Below, one piece after another: positions 1-6,227 of a DNA stretch of 6,290 nt. Both the position numbers and the translations under genes were made by a program. This DNA is from Nitrospirales bacterium (GTDB lineage: Bacteria; Nitrospirota; Nitrospiria; Nitrospirales; UBA8639). The notes beneath the pieces were generated by a model, which saw only the letters and a program-made list of their open reading frames with translations, had not been told where the DNA came from and did not search any database. Location of the stretch: the NCBI GenBank assembly GCA_013817135.1, contig JACDDF010000146.1, positions 1 through 6,290 of the forward strand, written 5' to 3'. Position 1 is the first letter of the stretch; every line of letters starts with the position of its first letter.

Positions 1-513
1 TACAAGCGGGCAAGGCGGGGAATTGGATATTTGCCACAAGAAGCTTCAATTTTTCGAAGGCTATCGGTTGAGGATAATGTATTGGCGGTCTTGGAGACAT
101 TGGATCTCCCTGCGTCTGGCCGAAAAGCGAGATTAGATGAATTGTTAGAGGAGTTGGATCTGACTCGGCTTCGTACGCATGGATCCTATACTCTCTCAGG
201 TGGAGAGCGTCGACGTTTGGAGATTACGCGAGCGTTAGCTACCAACCCAAAATTCTTACTCCTAGATGAGCCTTTTGCCGGGATTGATCCAATTGCTGTG
301 GGAGATATTCAAGATATTTTAACCAGTTTAAAAAAGAAAAATATCGGTATCCTGATTACAGACCACAATGTCCAAGATACCCTTTCCATTACCGATCGAG
401 CCTATATAATAAGCGAAGGAACGATTTTAGAAAGTGGTCCACCTGATGTCATTGTGAATAGTCCAAAAGCCAGGGCTGTCTACCTGGGCGAACGCTTCAA
501 AATGTTCCAATAA
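1..513 (+). CDS. lptB: LptB, LPS export ABC transporter ATPase (5' end missing)
   Basis: This is the ATPase of the LptB2FGC complex, which extracts lipopolysaccharide from the inner membrane and drives it along the Lpt bridge to the outer membrane; it acts on the cytoplasmic face. The frame is open from base 1, so the gene starts before the window; 170 residues are present against about 240 in the family, and the Walker A part is outside. Visible motifs, numbering from the first codon: the Q-loop stretch [18 protein letters not shown] (Q13), the ABC signature LSGGE (65-69) followed by RRRLEI, Walker B FLLLDEP with D89 and E90, the LptB-typical FAGIDPIAV, and the H-loop TDHNV (H122). The C-terminus [11 protein letters not shown] is also LptB-like. 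The first in-frame start-like codon here (TTG at 31) is internal, not a real start, because the LptB match continues upstream of it. rpoN follows after 20 nt, the order common in Gram-negative bacteria. Confidence 0.96.
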   Translation, partial: YKRARRGIGYLPQEASIFRRLSVEDNVLAVLETLDLPASGRKARLDELLEELDLTRLRTHGSYTLSGGERRRLEITRALATNPKFLLLDEPFAGIDPIAVGDIQDILTSLKKKNIGILITDHNVQDTLSITDRAYIISEGTILESGPPDVIVNSPKARAVYLGERFKMFQ

Positions 514-533
514 AGAGGAAGTGGGTTTCTGCC

Positions 534-2051
534 ATGGATCTTCGGTTAGACCTTCGATTGTCTCAAAAGTTGGTGATGACTCCCCAACTGCAACAAGCGA
601 TTAAGTTGTTGCAACTCTCTCGTTTAGAACTGCAGCAAGTCCTGGCTCAACACTTAGTAGAAAATCCCCTCTTAGAAGATTTGGCCCTGGAAGCCCAGGA
701 TGAAGAAGCTTCAGTGGCGGAAGAGCCCGCAGGGCAGGCGAAAGAGCCTGATGCCGAAAGTGAGGCTTCGGGTGAGGTCACGGAGGTTCAGCCAACCCTC
801 AAGGAGGGCGAGCCGTTGTCCTCCGAGGAGTGGGACAATATTTTGGGGAACGATTGGCGGCCTGCTCAGCGGGATGAGGCCTACTCGGGAGATGAAGAAT
901 TTCCTTCATATGAACAAACTCTCACCAAACCGACTTCTCTTGAGGATCATCTGGATTGGCAACTTCGTCTCTCATCTCTTGCAGGGGATGACCGAGATAT
1001 TGGCAGAATGATAATTGGAAATTTGGATGAAGACGGGTATATGCGCGTGCCTATTTCCGAATTAGCTGAAGACGCCAAATGCTCTGTTGACCATGTTGAG
1101 GGGGTGCTCCGTCAGATTCAGCAGTTTGATCCTCCAGGTGTTGCGGCCCGGGATTTAGCAGAATGTTTATTGATCCAACTGGATCATCTACAACATGATG
1201 AGACTGGACTAACCTCTCATCTGCAAGCAGCTGTGCCCATGCAAGTGGTGGCTGCTATCCTGAAAGATCATTTAGTCGATCTTCAGAAAAAACGATATCA
1301 GTCTGTAGCTAAAACATTGAGCGTGACTTTGGATGAAGTCTATGAAGCTGTTCGGGTGATAGAGAGTCTAGAACCGAAACCAGGTCGCCCCTATTTTTCG
1401 GATAGTAACTCAATTATTATTCCAGATGTCTACGTCGTGAAGTATGAAGGGGAGTGGGTCGTGCTGTTAAATGATGATGGCCTCCCTCGATTGAGAATTA
1501 GTCCGTACTATCGGCGACTCCTTTCCCACTCTGGAGAAGATGCTGGGAACACAAAAAACTATCTTGAGGAGAAATTGAAGGGCGCACAATGGATTATCAG
1601 GAGTATTGATCAACGGAACAAAACGATTGTGAAAGTCGTGAAAAGCCTGGTGAAGTTTCAAGAAGCTTTTTTGGAAAAAGGGATTCAGTATCTTCGGCCA
1701 TTAGTCTTAAAACAGGTGGCCGAAGATGTGGGTATGCATGAGTCAACAATTAGCCGGGTGACGACCAATAAATATTTGCATTGTCCTCAGGGAATTCTTG
1801 AACTGAAATTCTTTTTTAATGCAGGGATTCAGCGGGCTGACAACCGTGGGGAGGATATGTCCTCTGTGACTGTTCGTGAGATGATTCGGGAAATGGTGGC
1901 ACAAGAAGATGCATCCAATCCGTTGAAAGATCAGGAGATCGTCTCCAGACTCCGTCATAAAAATATCTTGATTGCTCGTCGAACTGTAGCGAAATATCGG
2001 GCTGAATTACATATTGCTTCTGCTAGTCAACGAAAACGAATTTCCACATAA
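534..2051 (+). CDS. rpoN: RNA polymerase sigma-54 factor RpoN
   Basis: This is the alternative sigma factor that directs RNA polymerase to -24/-12 promoters and needs an AAA+ activator to open them. At 505 aa it has normal family length and all regions in order. Region I is at residues 1 to about 50, rich in Gln and Leu (SQKLVMTPQLQQAIKLLQLS, then ENPLLED). An acidic, low-complexity region II spans about 50-120. The core-binding region follows and includes QFDPPGVAARDL (197-208). A helix-turn-helix lies around 393-412 (ESTISRVTTNKY from residue 403). The RpoN box, ARRTVAKYRA, is at 481-490. The box departs from the usual ARRTVAKYRE only at its last residue, where Ala replaces Glu. The start is the ATG at 534, with a purine-rich Shine-Dalgarno stretch (AGAGGAAG, 514-521) 12 nt before it, and the protein then begins directly in the conserved region I. 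It probably shares a transcript with lptB. Confidence 0.98.
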   Translation: MDLRLDLRLSQKLVMTPQLQQAIKLLQLSRLELQQVLAQHLVENPLLEDLALEAQDEEASVAEEPAGQAKEPDAESEASGEVTEVQPTLKEGEPLSSEEWDNILGNDWRPAQRDEAYSGDEEFPSYEQTLTKPTSLEDHLDWQLRLSSLAGDDRDIGRMIIGNLDEDGYMRVPISELAEDAKCSVDHVEGVLRQIQQFDPPGVAARDLAECLLIQLDHLQHDETGLTSHLQAAVPMQVVAAILKDHLVDLQKKRYQSVAKTLSVTLDEVYEAVRVIESLEPKPGRPYFSDSNSIIIPDVYVVKYEGEWVVLLNDDGLPRLRISPYYRRLLSHSGEDAGNTKNYLEEKLKGAQWIIRSIDQRNKTIVKVVKSLVKFQEAFLEKGIQYLRPLVLKQVAEDVGMHESTISRVTTNKYLHCPQGILELKFFFNAGIQRADNRGEDMSSVTVREMIREMVAQEDASNPLKDQEIVSRLRHKNILIARRTVAKYRAELHIASASQRKRIST

Positions 2052-2080
2052 CTTTTAACAGCGGACTTCAGACCTCAGAC

Positions 2081-2097
2081 GCAATAGTAAATATTGC
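2081..2097. repeat. Small perfect inverted repeat in the rpoN-rapZ gap
   Basis: GCAATA (2081-2086) and TATTGC (2092-2097) are perfect reverse complements around a 5-nt loop. The stem is AT-rich, short and not followed by a T-run, so it is not a convincing intrinsic terminator. It could be a weak RNA hairpin, an operator-like site or chance. The rest of 2052-2182 shows no gene and no good -35/-10 pair. Confidence 0.3.
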
Positions 2098-2170
2098 AGA
2101 TACTGATCTCATTGAGTCTCAGGTTTCTGTTAGTCTGGTTGAAATGAGTCGGTCCATGCACGATGATTGT

Positions 2171-2175
2171 GGAAG
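2171..2175 (+). promoter_or_regulatory. Shine-Dalgarno site favouring the 2183 start of rapZ
   Basis: GGAAG lies 7 nt before the ATG at 2183 and 4 nt before an adjacent ATG at 2180. The in-frame ATGs further upstream (2144 and 2156) have no comparable site. This decides the chosen start of rapZ. Confidence 0.45.
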
Positions 2176-2182
2176 CATAATG

Positions 2183-3100
2183 ATGCCGAGTGAGTCACCT
2201 CAAGCTTCTCTGAAAAACGATCCGTTGCCGCTTAAATTGATGATGGTGACGGGGACGTCGGGATCTGGCAAGACCCAAGCCTTGAAGTGCTTAGAGGATT
2301 TAGGCTTTTTCTGTGTGGATAATCTTCCACCGGCCTTATTTCAAAAATTCACTGAATTGTGCATTCAACCCGACAAAGATGTGAGGAAGGTGGCCCTGGG
2401 GATTGATATTCGTGAACGGGCTTTTTTCGAGGATTTATTAAGCAATCTCGAAGCCTTGCAAAGTGATGGCTGTCACGTTGAATTACTTTTTTTAGAGGCA
2501 CATGATGATATTTTAGTCAGGCGTTTTTCTGAATCTCGGCGCCCGCATCCATTACTCCCACATCGGCCGATTATTGAGGGCATTCAATTAGAGCGTGAAC
2601 GCCTACAAAGTCTTCGGGCTAGGGCCCATCGCGTGCTGGATACGTCAGAGTTTTCCGTCCACGACCTCAAAGCCTGGATTATTAAACATTATCGAGAGCG
2701 GGGTGAAGGGCAAGTCCTGAAGCTTAGTCTCATGAGTTTTGGCTATAAATTCGGAGTGCCCTTCGATGTGGATATGGTGTTTGATGTTCGATTTCTTCGC
2801 AATCCTCATTTCGTGCCTGACCTTCAGCCCTTAACGGGGGAACATGGCGAAATTCAACGTTTTGTTCTAGACACGAGGGAGGCGAAAGTCTTTCTTGAGC
2901 ATTTAAAAGAATTATTTGCTTTTTTGTTGCCGTTGTTCGAAAGGGAACAACGAAGTTACGTCACCGTTGCTTTCGGGTGTACGGGTGGGCGACATCGTTC
3001 TGTGGCCATCGTCCTACGCATGAAAGATACTTTGAAAATATTGGGCTATGACGTCACGATTCACCATCGAGAAATATCAAAAGAGAGGAATCCAGGTTAA
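2183..3100 (+). CDS. rapZ: RapZ/YvcJ family nucleotide-binding regulator
   Basis: RapZ family protein (P-loop N-terminal domain plus a C-terminal domain). In E. coli RapZ binds glucosamine-6-phosphate and guides RNase E to the sRNA GlmZ, controlling glmS; in other phyla the target is not settled, and no GlmZ-like RNA is visible here. Numbering from the ATG at 2183 (305 aa): Walker A GTSGSGKT at 24-31, the family motif DNLPP from D46, then the C-terminal hallmarks SFGYKFGVPFDVDMVFDVRF and NPHFVPDLQPLTG, and GCTGGRHRS at 265-273. The C-terminal domain is complete, ending in HHREISKE. Relatives are about 285 aa and usually begin a few residues before the P-loop, so this protein has an extra N-terminal tail of roughly 15-20 residues even from the shorter start. 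The start at 2183 has the best ribosome-binding site; an ATG at 2144 would give 318 aa and one at 2240 would begin almost at the P-loop. It lies 131 nt after rpoN, with no hpf or ptsN between. Confidence 0.95.
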   Translation: MPSESPQASLKNDPLPLKLMMVTGTSGSGKTQALKCLEDLGFFCVDNLPPALFQKFTELCIQPDKDVRKVALGIDIRERAFFEDLLSNLEALQSDGCHVELLFLEAHDDILVRRFSESRRPHPLLPHRPIIEGIQLERERLQSLRARAHRVLDTSEFSVHDLKAWIIKHYRERGEGQVLKLSLMSFGYKFGVPFDVDMVFDVRFLRNPHFVPDLQPLTGEHGEIQRFVLDTREAKVFLEHLKELFAFLLPLFEREQRSYVTVAFGCTGGRHRSVAIVLRMKDTLKILGYDVTIHHREISKERNPG

Positions 3101-3427
3101 TATCCCTTTGTCCCTGAGTAAGCTTTTCGTCCGAATTCGTTCCCACATTCCAGAATTTTCTGCTTCTAGATCCCATTCCTATTGTCGCGGTCTTTTCTTC
3201 AATCGACGGTTTTGACCTCTCATTCAGCATGCCTGGAATAATGGAGCCATTCCGAAGAGAAGGGGAATGCGATTGGCATACCTGACAAGTGTCTCCAAGT
3301 GTTACGACCAACCGAATCTAGGTAAAAACACGGCATCATATTTGGGGATGGCATTTACAGATAAAATCCAGATACAACCTCAATTGGGGTCAAGGGACAT
3401 TTGGCGATTATCGTTGGACTGAAAAAG
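3101..3427. other. Long intergenic region between rapZ and pilM
   Basis: This stretch of about 327 nt has no convincing gene on either strand. It holds one plausible sigma-70 type promoter (3212-3242) and short imperfect inverted repeats such as AATGG/CCATT at about 3241-3252 and CAGAA/TTCTG near 3151-3162. I found no GC-rich stem followed by a T-run after rapZ, so no intrinsic terminator can be called. I also found no good -24/-12 sigma-54 element: the GG at TTGGCA (3273-3278) has no GC at the required spacing. A minus-strand open frame of 85 codons overlaps the region but starts at TTG, runs into rapZ and looks like chance. Confidence 0.6.
3212..3242 (+). promoter_or_regulatory. Candidate extended -10 promoter for pilMNOP
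   Basis: The -35 element TTGACC (3212-3217, 5 of 6 to TTGACA) and the -10 element AATAAT (3237-3242, 5 of 6 to TATAAT) are separated by 19 nt, with an upstream TGG that makes an extended -10. The long spacer is partly compensated by that extension. Transcription would start near 3249 and leave a leader of about 180 nt before pilM. It is a sequence match only and could be chance in AT-rich intergenic DNA. Confidence 0.4.
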
Positions 3428-4498
3428 ATGAACACAATTTGGAGAGGCATAGCAGAAAGGGTCAGCGGGTATTCGTGGAAAAGCCGGAATGTTACAGGCG
3501 TGGATGTGGGGTCTCGATTTTTGAAGGCAGTGACCCTACAGCCGGGATATGGCTGTCCTATCTTACAGGGTATTGTGATTGAAGCCCTTGCCTCTAGATC
3601 TAATCTCGATTCCCAATCTGATCTTGAGCAGGACCGACATCTCGTCCAAGTTCTTCGGAAACAGTTATCCCCTTCTCCTCATACTGTGGGAATTACGGTT
3701 TCGAGTCCTCACGTGTTGTTGAAAAGATTGACGTTTCCCAATATGTCGGAAATTGATCTCCGAGAACACCTGACTTTGGAGCTTGACCGGTATATTCCTC
3801 TTGATGTTCAAGGTGCCGTGTGGGACGTGTATCGGCACAAGGGCTCAGGAGCCTTGGAGAATGGGAAGGATCAAGCGCTTCTGGTTGTGGCGAAAAAAGA
3901 ATTCATTGAGGAACGAATGCGACAATTTCAACAGCAAGGGATGAGCGTCAGTTTTGTCGATGTGGATGCTTTCTCACTCGTGAATATGGTTGCCTATAAC
4001 TATGGCCACGAGGGTACGTGGCTGATCGTTCATCTTGGACCAACCGGCATCCTTTCGGTGGTGATGGAAGAAGGTCATCCTATACATATCCATCAAGTAT
4101 CCTACGAGGCCGATTGGTATGGAGACTTGCTTGACGGGGTGCAGTCGGCTTCTGAAACGTCTGGTAATGGCTATAAAATAGGAGTCTCGGAATCCTTACT
4201 TCTCGAGCAATTTTTCAAAGAGACCATCGAGCAGGTCATTGAAACTGTCAAGGATGTTTCGGAAATAAATGACAAGGAGGAGGTGCGGGGCGTATTCCTG
4301 TCAGGGGGGTATTCGGTTCTGGAAGGACTTCAATCGAGACTCGCTGATTCGTTGGCCGTGTCCGTAACCCCGGTCAACCCCTTCAAAAAGATCGCGGTCC
4401 CTCAGGACATCCAACAGGATTGTCGATTTCAGAAAGCCTTGCCGTTATTTGGTGTTGCCGTTGGAGCGGCATTGCGTGGGGTAAGCCCTCATGATTAA
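3428..4498 (+). CDS. pilM: PilM, actin-like type IV pilus assembly protein
   Basis: Cytoplasmic actin/FtsA-like ATP-binding protein that docks on the N-terminal peptide of PilN at the inner membrane and starts the PilMNOP alignment complex. Numbering from the ATG at 3428 (356 aa, normal length): the phosphate-1 motif GVDVGSRFLKAV at 24-35, the YIPLD block typical of PilM after LTLELDR, the LLVVAKKEFIEE strand, FVDVDAFSLVN, and the adenosine-region glycine motif SGGYSVLEGL from S292, followed by VTPVNPF. The second phosphate-binding loop reads VHLGPTG, with His202 where family members generally have Asp (DIG). The AExxK-type stretch that usually follows is hard to find, so the nucleotide site may be weakened. 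The start is uncertain: a TTG at 3401 lies just after AAGGGA and would add 9 residues; the ATG was preferred because the protein family begins close to phosphate-1. It overlaps pilN by 8 nt, implying translational coupling. Confidence 0.93.
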   Translation: MNTIWRGIAERVSGYSWKSRNVTGVDVGSRFLKAVTLQPGYGCPILQGIVIEALASRSNLDSQSDLEQDRHLVQVLRKQLSPSPHTVGITVSSPHVLLKRLTFPNMSEIDLREHLTLELDRYIPLDVQGAVWDVYRHKGSGALENGKDQALLVVAKKEFIEERMRQFQQQGMSVSFVDVDAFSLVNMVAYNYGHEGTWLIVHLGPTGILSVVMEEGHPIHIHQVSYEADWYGDLLDGVQSASETSGNGYKIGVSESLLLEQFFKETIEQVIETVKDVSEINDKEEVRGVFLSGGYSVLEGLQSRLADSLAVSVTPVNPFKKIAVPQDIQQDCRFQKALPLFGVAVGAALRGVSPHD

Positions 4499-5054
4499 AA
4501 TTAATTTAGCCCGCCACCTTCAGCGTCAAGTGAGTCCTCATGAGTCTTCCTGGCTGGTTTGTTTGTTGGTGGGTGTGGTGGTTTTCATGGGTTTTGGATT
4601 GGCGAGTTGGTGGTGGACGAATTCTTTGCAAGAACAGGTTGATGCCCTGGTTCAAGAAAAAATAGTCAAAATGCAGGCTTTAGTTCGGATTAAGGAAAGA
4701 CTTCATAATGTGGAAAGTTATAATGAGCAAAAAACGCTTCTTATGACTTCCGTTGAGCGGCTCAGTGATCAGGAGAAAGAAAAGGCTTGGCCGGTTGCAT
4801 TGCTGGATGGGGTCAGTCGAAATGTCGGAGAGCTTGATATCTGGTTAGAGCGGGTACAACTCGAATCACGGGTGGTGGAATTGCACGGACAATCGTTGGC
4901 CCTGGAAGATATTGGGAAATTTATGGAAGCGTTAGAGAATGATCGGATCATCATGAGTCTGCCTGCGGTGGAAATTCTCGATCGCCCAGGAGGAGAATCC
5001 GAAGCCTTTTCCTTTTTGATTCGTTTTGTATGGGATCAACAGGTGACCACATGA
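4491..5054 (+). CDS. pilN: PilN, type IV pilus inner-membrane alignment protein
   Basis: Bitopic inner-membrane protein that binds PilM through its cytoplasmic tail and pairs with PilO in the periplasm. The 187-aa product has the expected plan: a short N-terminal tail (MIKINLARHLQRQ), one membrane helix at about 21-42 (LVCLLVGVVVFMGFGLASWWW), a charged coiled-coil stretch at about 44-90, and an alpha/beta C-terminal part at about 95-185 with the PilN-like pattern of a strand ending in VVELHGQSLALEDIGKFMEALE. The PilM-binding motif, usually INLLP, is reduced to INLA. The ATG at 4491 overlaps the end of pilM by 8 nt and has a G-rich stretch (4478-4481) about 9 nt upstream inside pilM. Sequence similarity in this family is low, so the call rests on topology, motif remnants and position between pilM and pilO. 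Confidence 0.9.
   Translation: MIKINLARHLQRQVSPHESSWLVCLLVGVVVFMGFGLASWWWTNSLQEQVDALVQEKIVKMQALVRIKERLHNVESYNEQKTLLMTSVERLSDQEKEKAWPVALLDGVSRNVGELDIWLERVQLESRVVELHGQSLALEDIGKFMEALENDRIIMSLPAVEILDRPGGESEAFSFLIRFVWDQQVTT
5041..5046 (+). promoter_or_regulatory. Shine-Dalgarno site for pilO
   Basis: AGGTGA sits inside the end of pilN, 4 nt before the ATG at 5051 and 7 nt before the ATG at 5054. It supports a pilO start overlapping the pilN stop rather than the upstream in-frame ATG at 5030. Confidence 0.5.
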
Positions 5055-5644
5055 TGGCGCAGTGGAAGGCACTATCGATTTGGCATCGATTCGGTCTCCT
5101 GGTGGGAATGATGCTTGTCTGTCTGTTGGGTATCCACCTCGTTATGTGGCAGACAATGAGTCACTCGCTTGAGGAGTTACAGCGGGAGGTCGCTCGCCTA
5201 GATCAGGAGGGCCACGGGCTCCTTCAGAAAACAGACTCTCTGAAAGCCATCGAAAGAGACATCAACGCCTTACGTGAAAATTTGGCCGCTCGAGTTCGAC
5301 AACTTCCTGAACATATTGAATCAAAAGTCTTTCGAAGGGATGTCATGGGAATTGCGAAGCGAAGGAGTGTGACGGTTCGGGTGTGGAAGCCCGAAGGTCC
5401 TTTGACGGGACTCCAGCATTCAGAAGCTTCGATTCCGATTGCCGTGAGAGTAGAAGGGAATTTCCAAGGAACCGTTCAATTTTTAGATGACTTGCGCCAG
5501 CTTGCATGGGTTGAAAGTATTCCTTCCATTGTCATGGCCGGGAGGTCAGAGAACGATGATTCATCTCTCCTCATCACGAATCTGGTGATGCACGGGTTAA
5601 CCCCCTTAGGGATTGAACATGTCCAGCAGCTGCTTAAAACATAA
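5051..5644 (+). CDS. pilO: PilO, type IV pilus inner-membrane alignment protein
   Basis: Partner of PilN; the two form a periplasmic heterodimer that relays between the cytoplasmic motor side and PilP/PilQ. From the ATG at 5051 the product is 197 aa, close to the family's usual size. It has a membrane helix at about 14-33 (FGLLVGMMLVCLLGIHLVMW), a coiled coil at about 36-80 (SLEELQREVARLDQEGHGLL and onward), and then a periplasmic ferredoxin-like domain. The strand-helix-strand VRVEGNFQGTVQFLDDLRQLAWVESI is characteristic of PilO. The start overlaps the pilN stop in an ATGA arrangement, and a second ATG follows at once (5054), either of which could be used. An ATG at 5030 would add seven residues but has no supporting ribosome-binding site. 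Identity rests on topology, this periplasmic pattern and gene order. Confidence 0.92.
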   Translation: MMAQWKALSIWHRFGLLVGMMLVCLLGIHLVMWQTMSHSLEELQREVARLDQEGHGLLQKTDSLKAIERDINALRENLAARVRQLPEHIESKVFRRDVMGIAKRRSVTVRVWKPEGPLTGLQHSEASIPIAVRVEGNFQGTVQFLDDLRQLAWVESIPSIVMAGRSENDDSSLLITNLVMHGLTPLGIEHVQQLLKT

Positions 5645-5687
5645 TCGAGCCGATCAATGCCTGGCGGGCTTGCGAGATCACGGTGTC

Positions 5688-6227
5688 ATGTTCATGTGGG
5701 ATACGGTCCCGAGGATGGCTGCATACTTGAGAGGGTGCGCGAGCTACTCGGTCTGTGTTTGGGGTGTGTTGATTTTTATGGGGTTAATGGGAGAGGCTGC
5801 CGGGAAAGGAACCTCCCCATTGCCTTCTCATCCAAGCAGGTTGGTAAGAACCACCGTCGCTCAGGACGATGCCCGACACGGTGACGTGAATCGTCGAGAT
5901 CCTTTCAAACGGATACCCAAGCGCCTGCCAACTTCCAAGGTTTCGAACCAATCAGATCCGGAACCGAAAATTGTTCCCGTGGCAGATAATCCGGTCTGGA
6001 GACTTCTCGGGGTGATGCATGGCCAAGATGGCCACCAGGCGGTCATTCAGGTATCTCCAACGGAGCGAGTTCTGGTGCAACCGGGGGCTGAACTTGCTCG
6101 ATCAGGATGGACGATTAAGACCATCAGTGAGGAGGAGGTGCTACTTGAGCACCTCTCTTCAGCCTCCTCGGTGAGGGGGACTTCCCCGACAAGAACCTTC
6201 ATTCTCTCCTTCCCCGCCATTCAATAA
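5688..6227 (+). CDS. pilP: PilP, periplasmic pilus assembly protein linking to the secretin
   Basis: PilP binds the PilN-PilO dimer and the N-terminal domains of the secretin PilQ in the periplasm. From the ATG at 5688 the product is 179 aa. Residues 20-35 form a hydrophobic segment followed by GEAAG, which looks like a signal peptidase I site. A disordered linker carries the PilP landmark RRDPFKR (69-75), and a beta-rich domain at about 102-160 reads VWRLLGVM, AVIQVSPTERVLVQPGAELARSGWTIKTISEEEVLLEH, matching the family's pattern of a strand, a pilot motif and I/L repeats. Typical proteobacterial PilP is a lipoprotein; here no lipobox cysteine follows the hydrophobic segment. The start is uncertain: ATGs at 5688, 5694 and 5715 and a TTG at 5613 are in frame; GGTG at 5682-5685 favours 5688-5694. 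The first 25 codons before 5688 overlap pilO partly and were left out. Confidence 0.85.
   Translation: MFMWDTVPRMAAYLRGCASYSVCVWGVLIFMGLMGEAAGKGTSPLPSHPSRLVRTTVAQDDARHGDVNRRDPFKRIPKRLPTSKVSNQSDPEPKIVPVADNPVWRLLGVMHGQDGHQAVIQVSPTERVLVQPGAELARSGWTIKTISEEEVLLEHLSSASSVRGTSPTRTFILSFPAIQ
6134..6156 (+). repeat. Strong stem-loop inside the 3' end of pilP
   Basis: GAGGTGCT (6135-6142) and AGCACCTC (6148-6155) form a perfect 8-bp stem with a 5-nt loop, extendable by a G-U pair. There is no T-run after it, and it lies about 70 nt inside the coding region, so it is not a standard terminator. The neighbouring GAGGAGG (6132-6138) can pair instead with CCTCCTC (6163-6169), which in turn can pair with GAGGGGG (6173-6179). 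Confidence 0.5.

Noticed and set aside
700..1011. Alternative-frame open frame inside rpoN (arginine-rich)
   Set aside because: It lies wholly inside the conserved rpoN gene and is a shadow of its acidic region in another frame.
2052..2143. Promoter for rapZ in the rpoN-rapZ gap
   Set aside because: TTAACA, TTCAGA, TTGCAG and TTGAGT were tried as -35 elements; none has a fair -10 at 16-19 nt.
3049..3056. TGACGTCA palindrome near the end of rapZ
   Set aside because: An 8-bp palindrome inside a conserved coding region with no second copy; expected by chance.
3273..3288. TTGGCATA as a sigma-54 -24 element upstream of pilM
   Set aside because: The required GC at the -12 position is absent at the right spacing; the same holds for TGGC near 3350 and 3402.
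3054..3311. Minus-strand open frame of 85 codons with a CQVC motif, faintly cytochrome-like
   Set aside because: It starts at TTG with no clear ribosome-binding site, overlaps the end of rapZ, lacks the CxxCH haem motif (CQVCQ) and resembles no family; probably chance.
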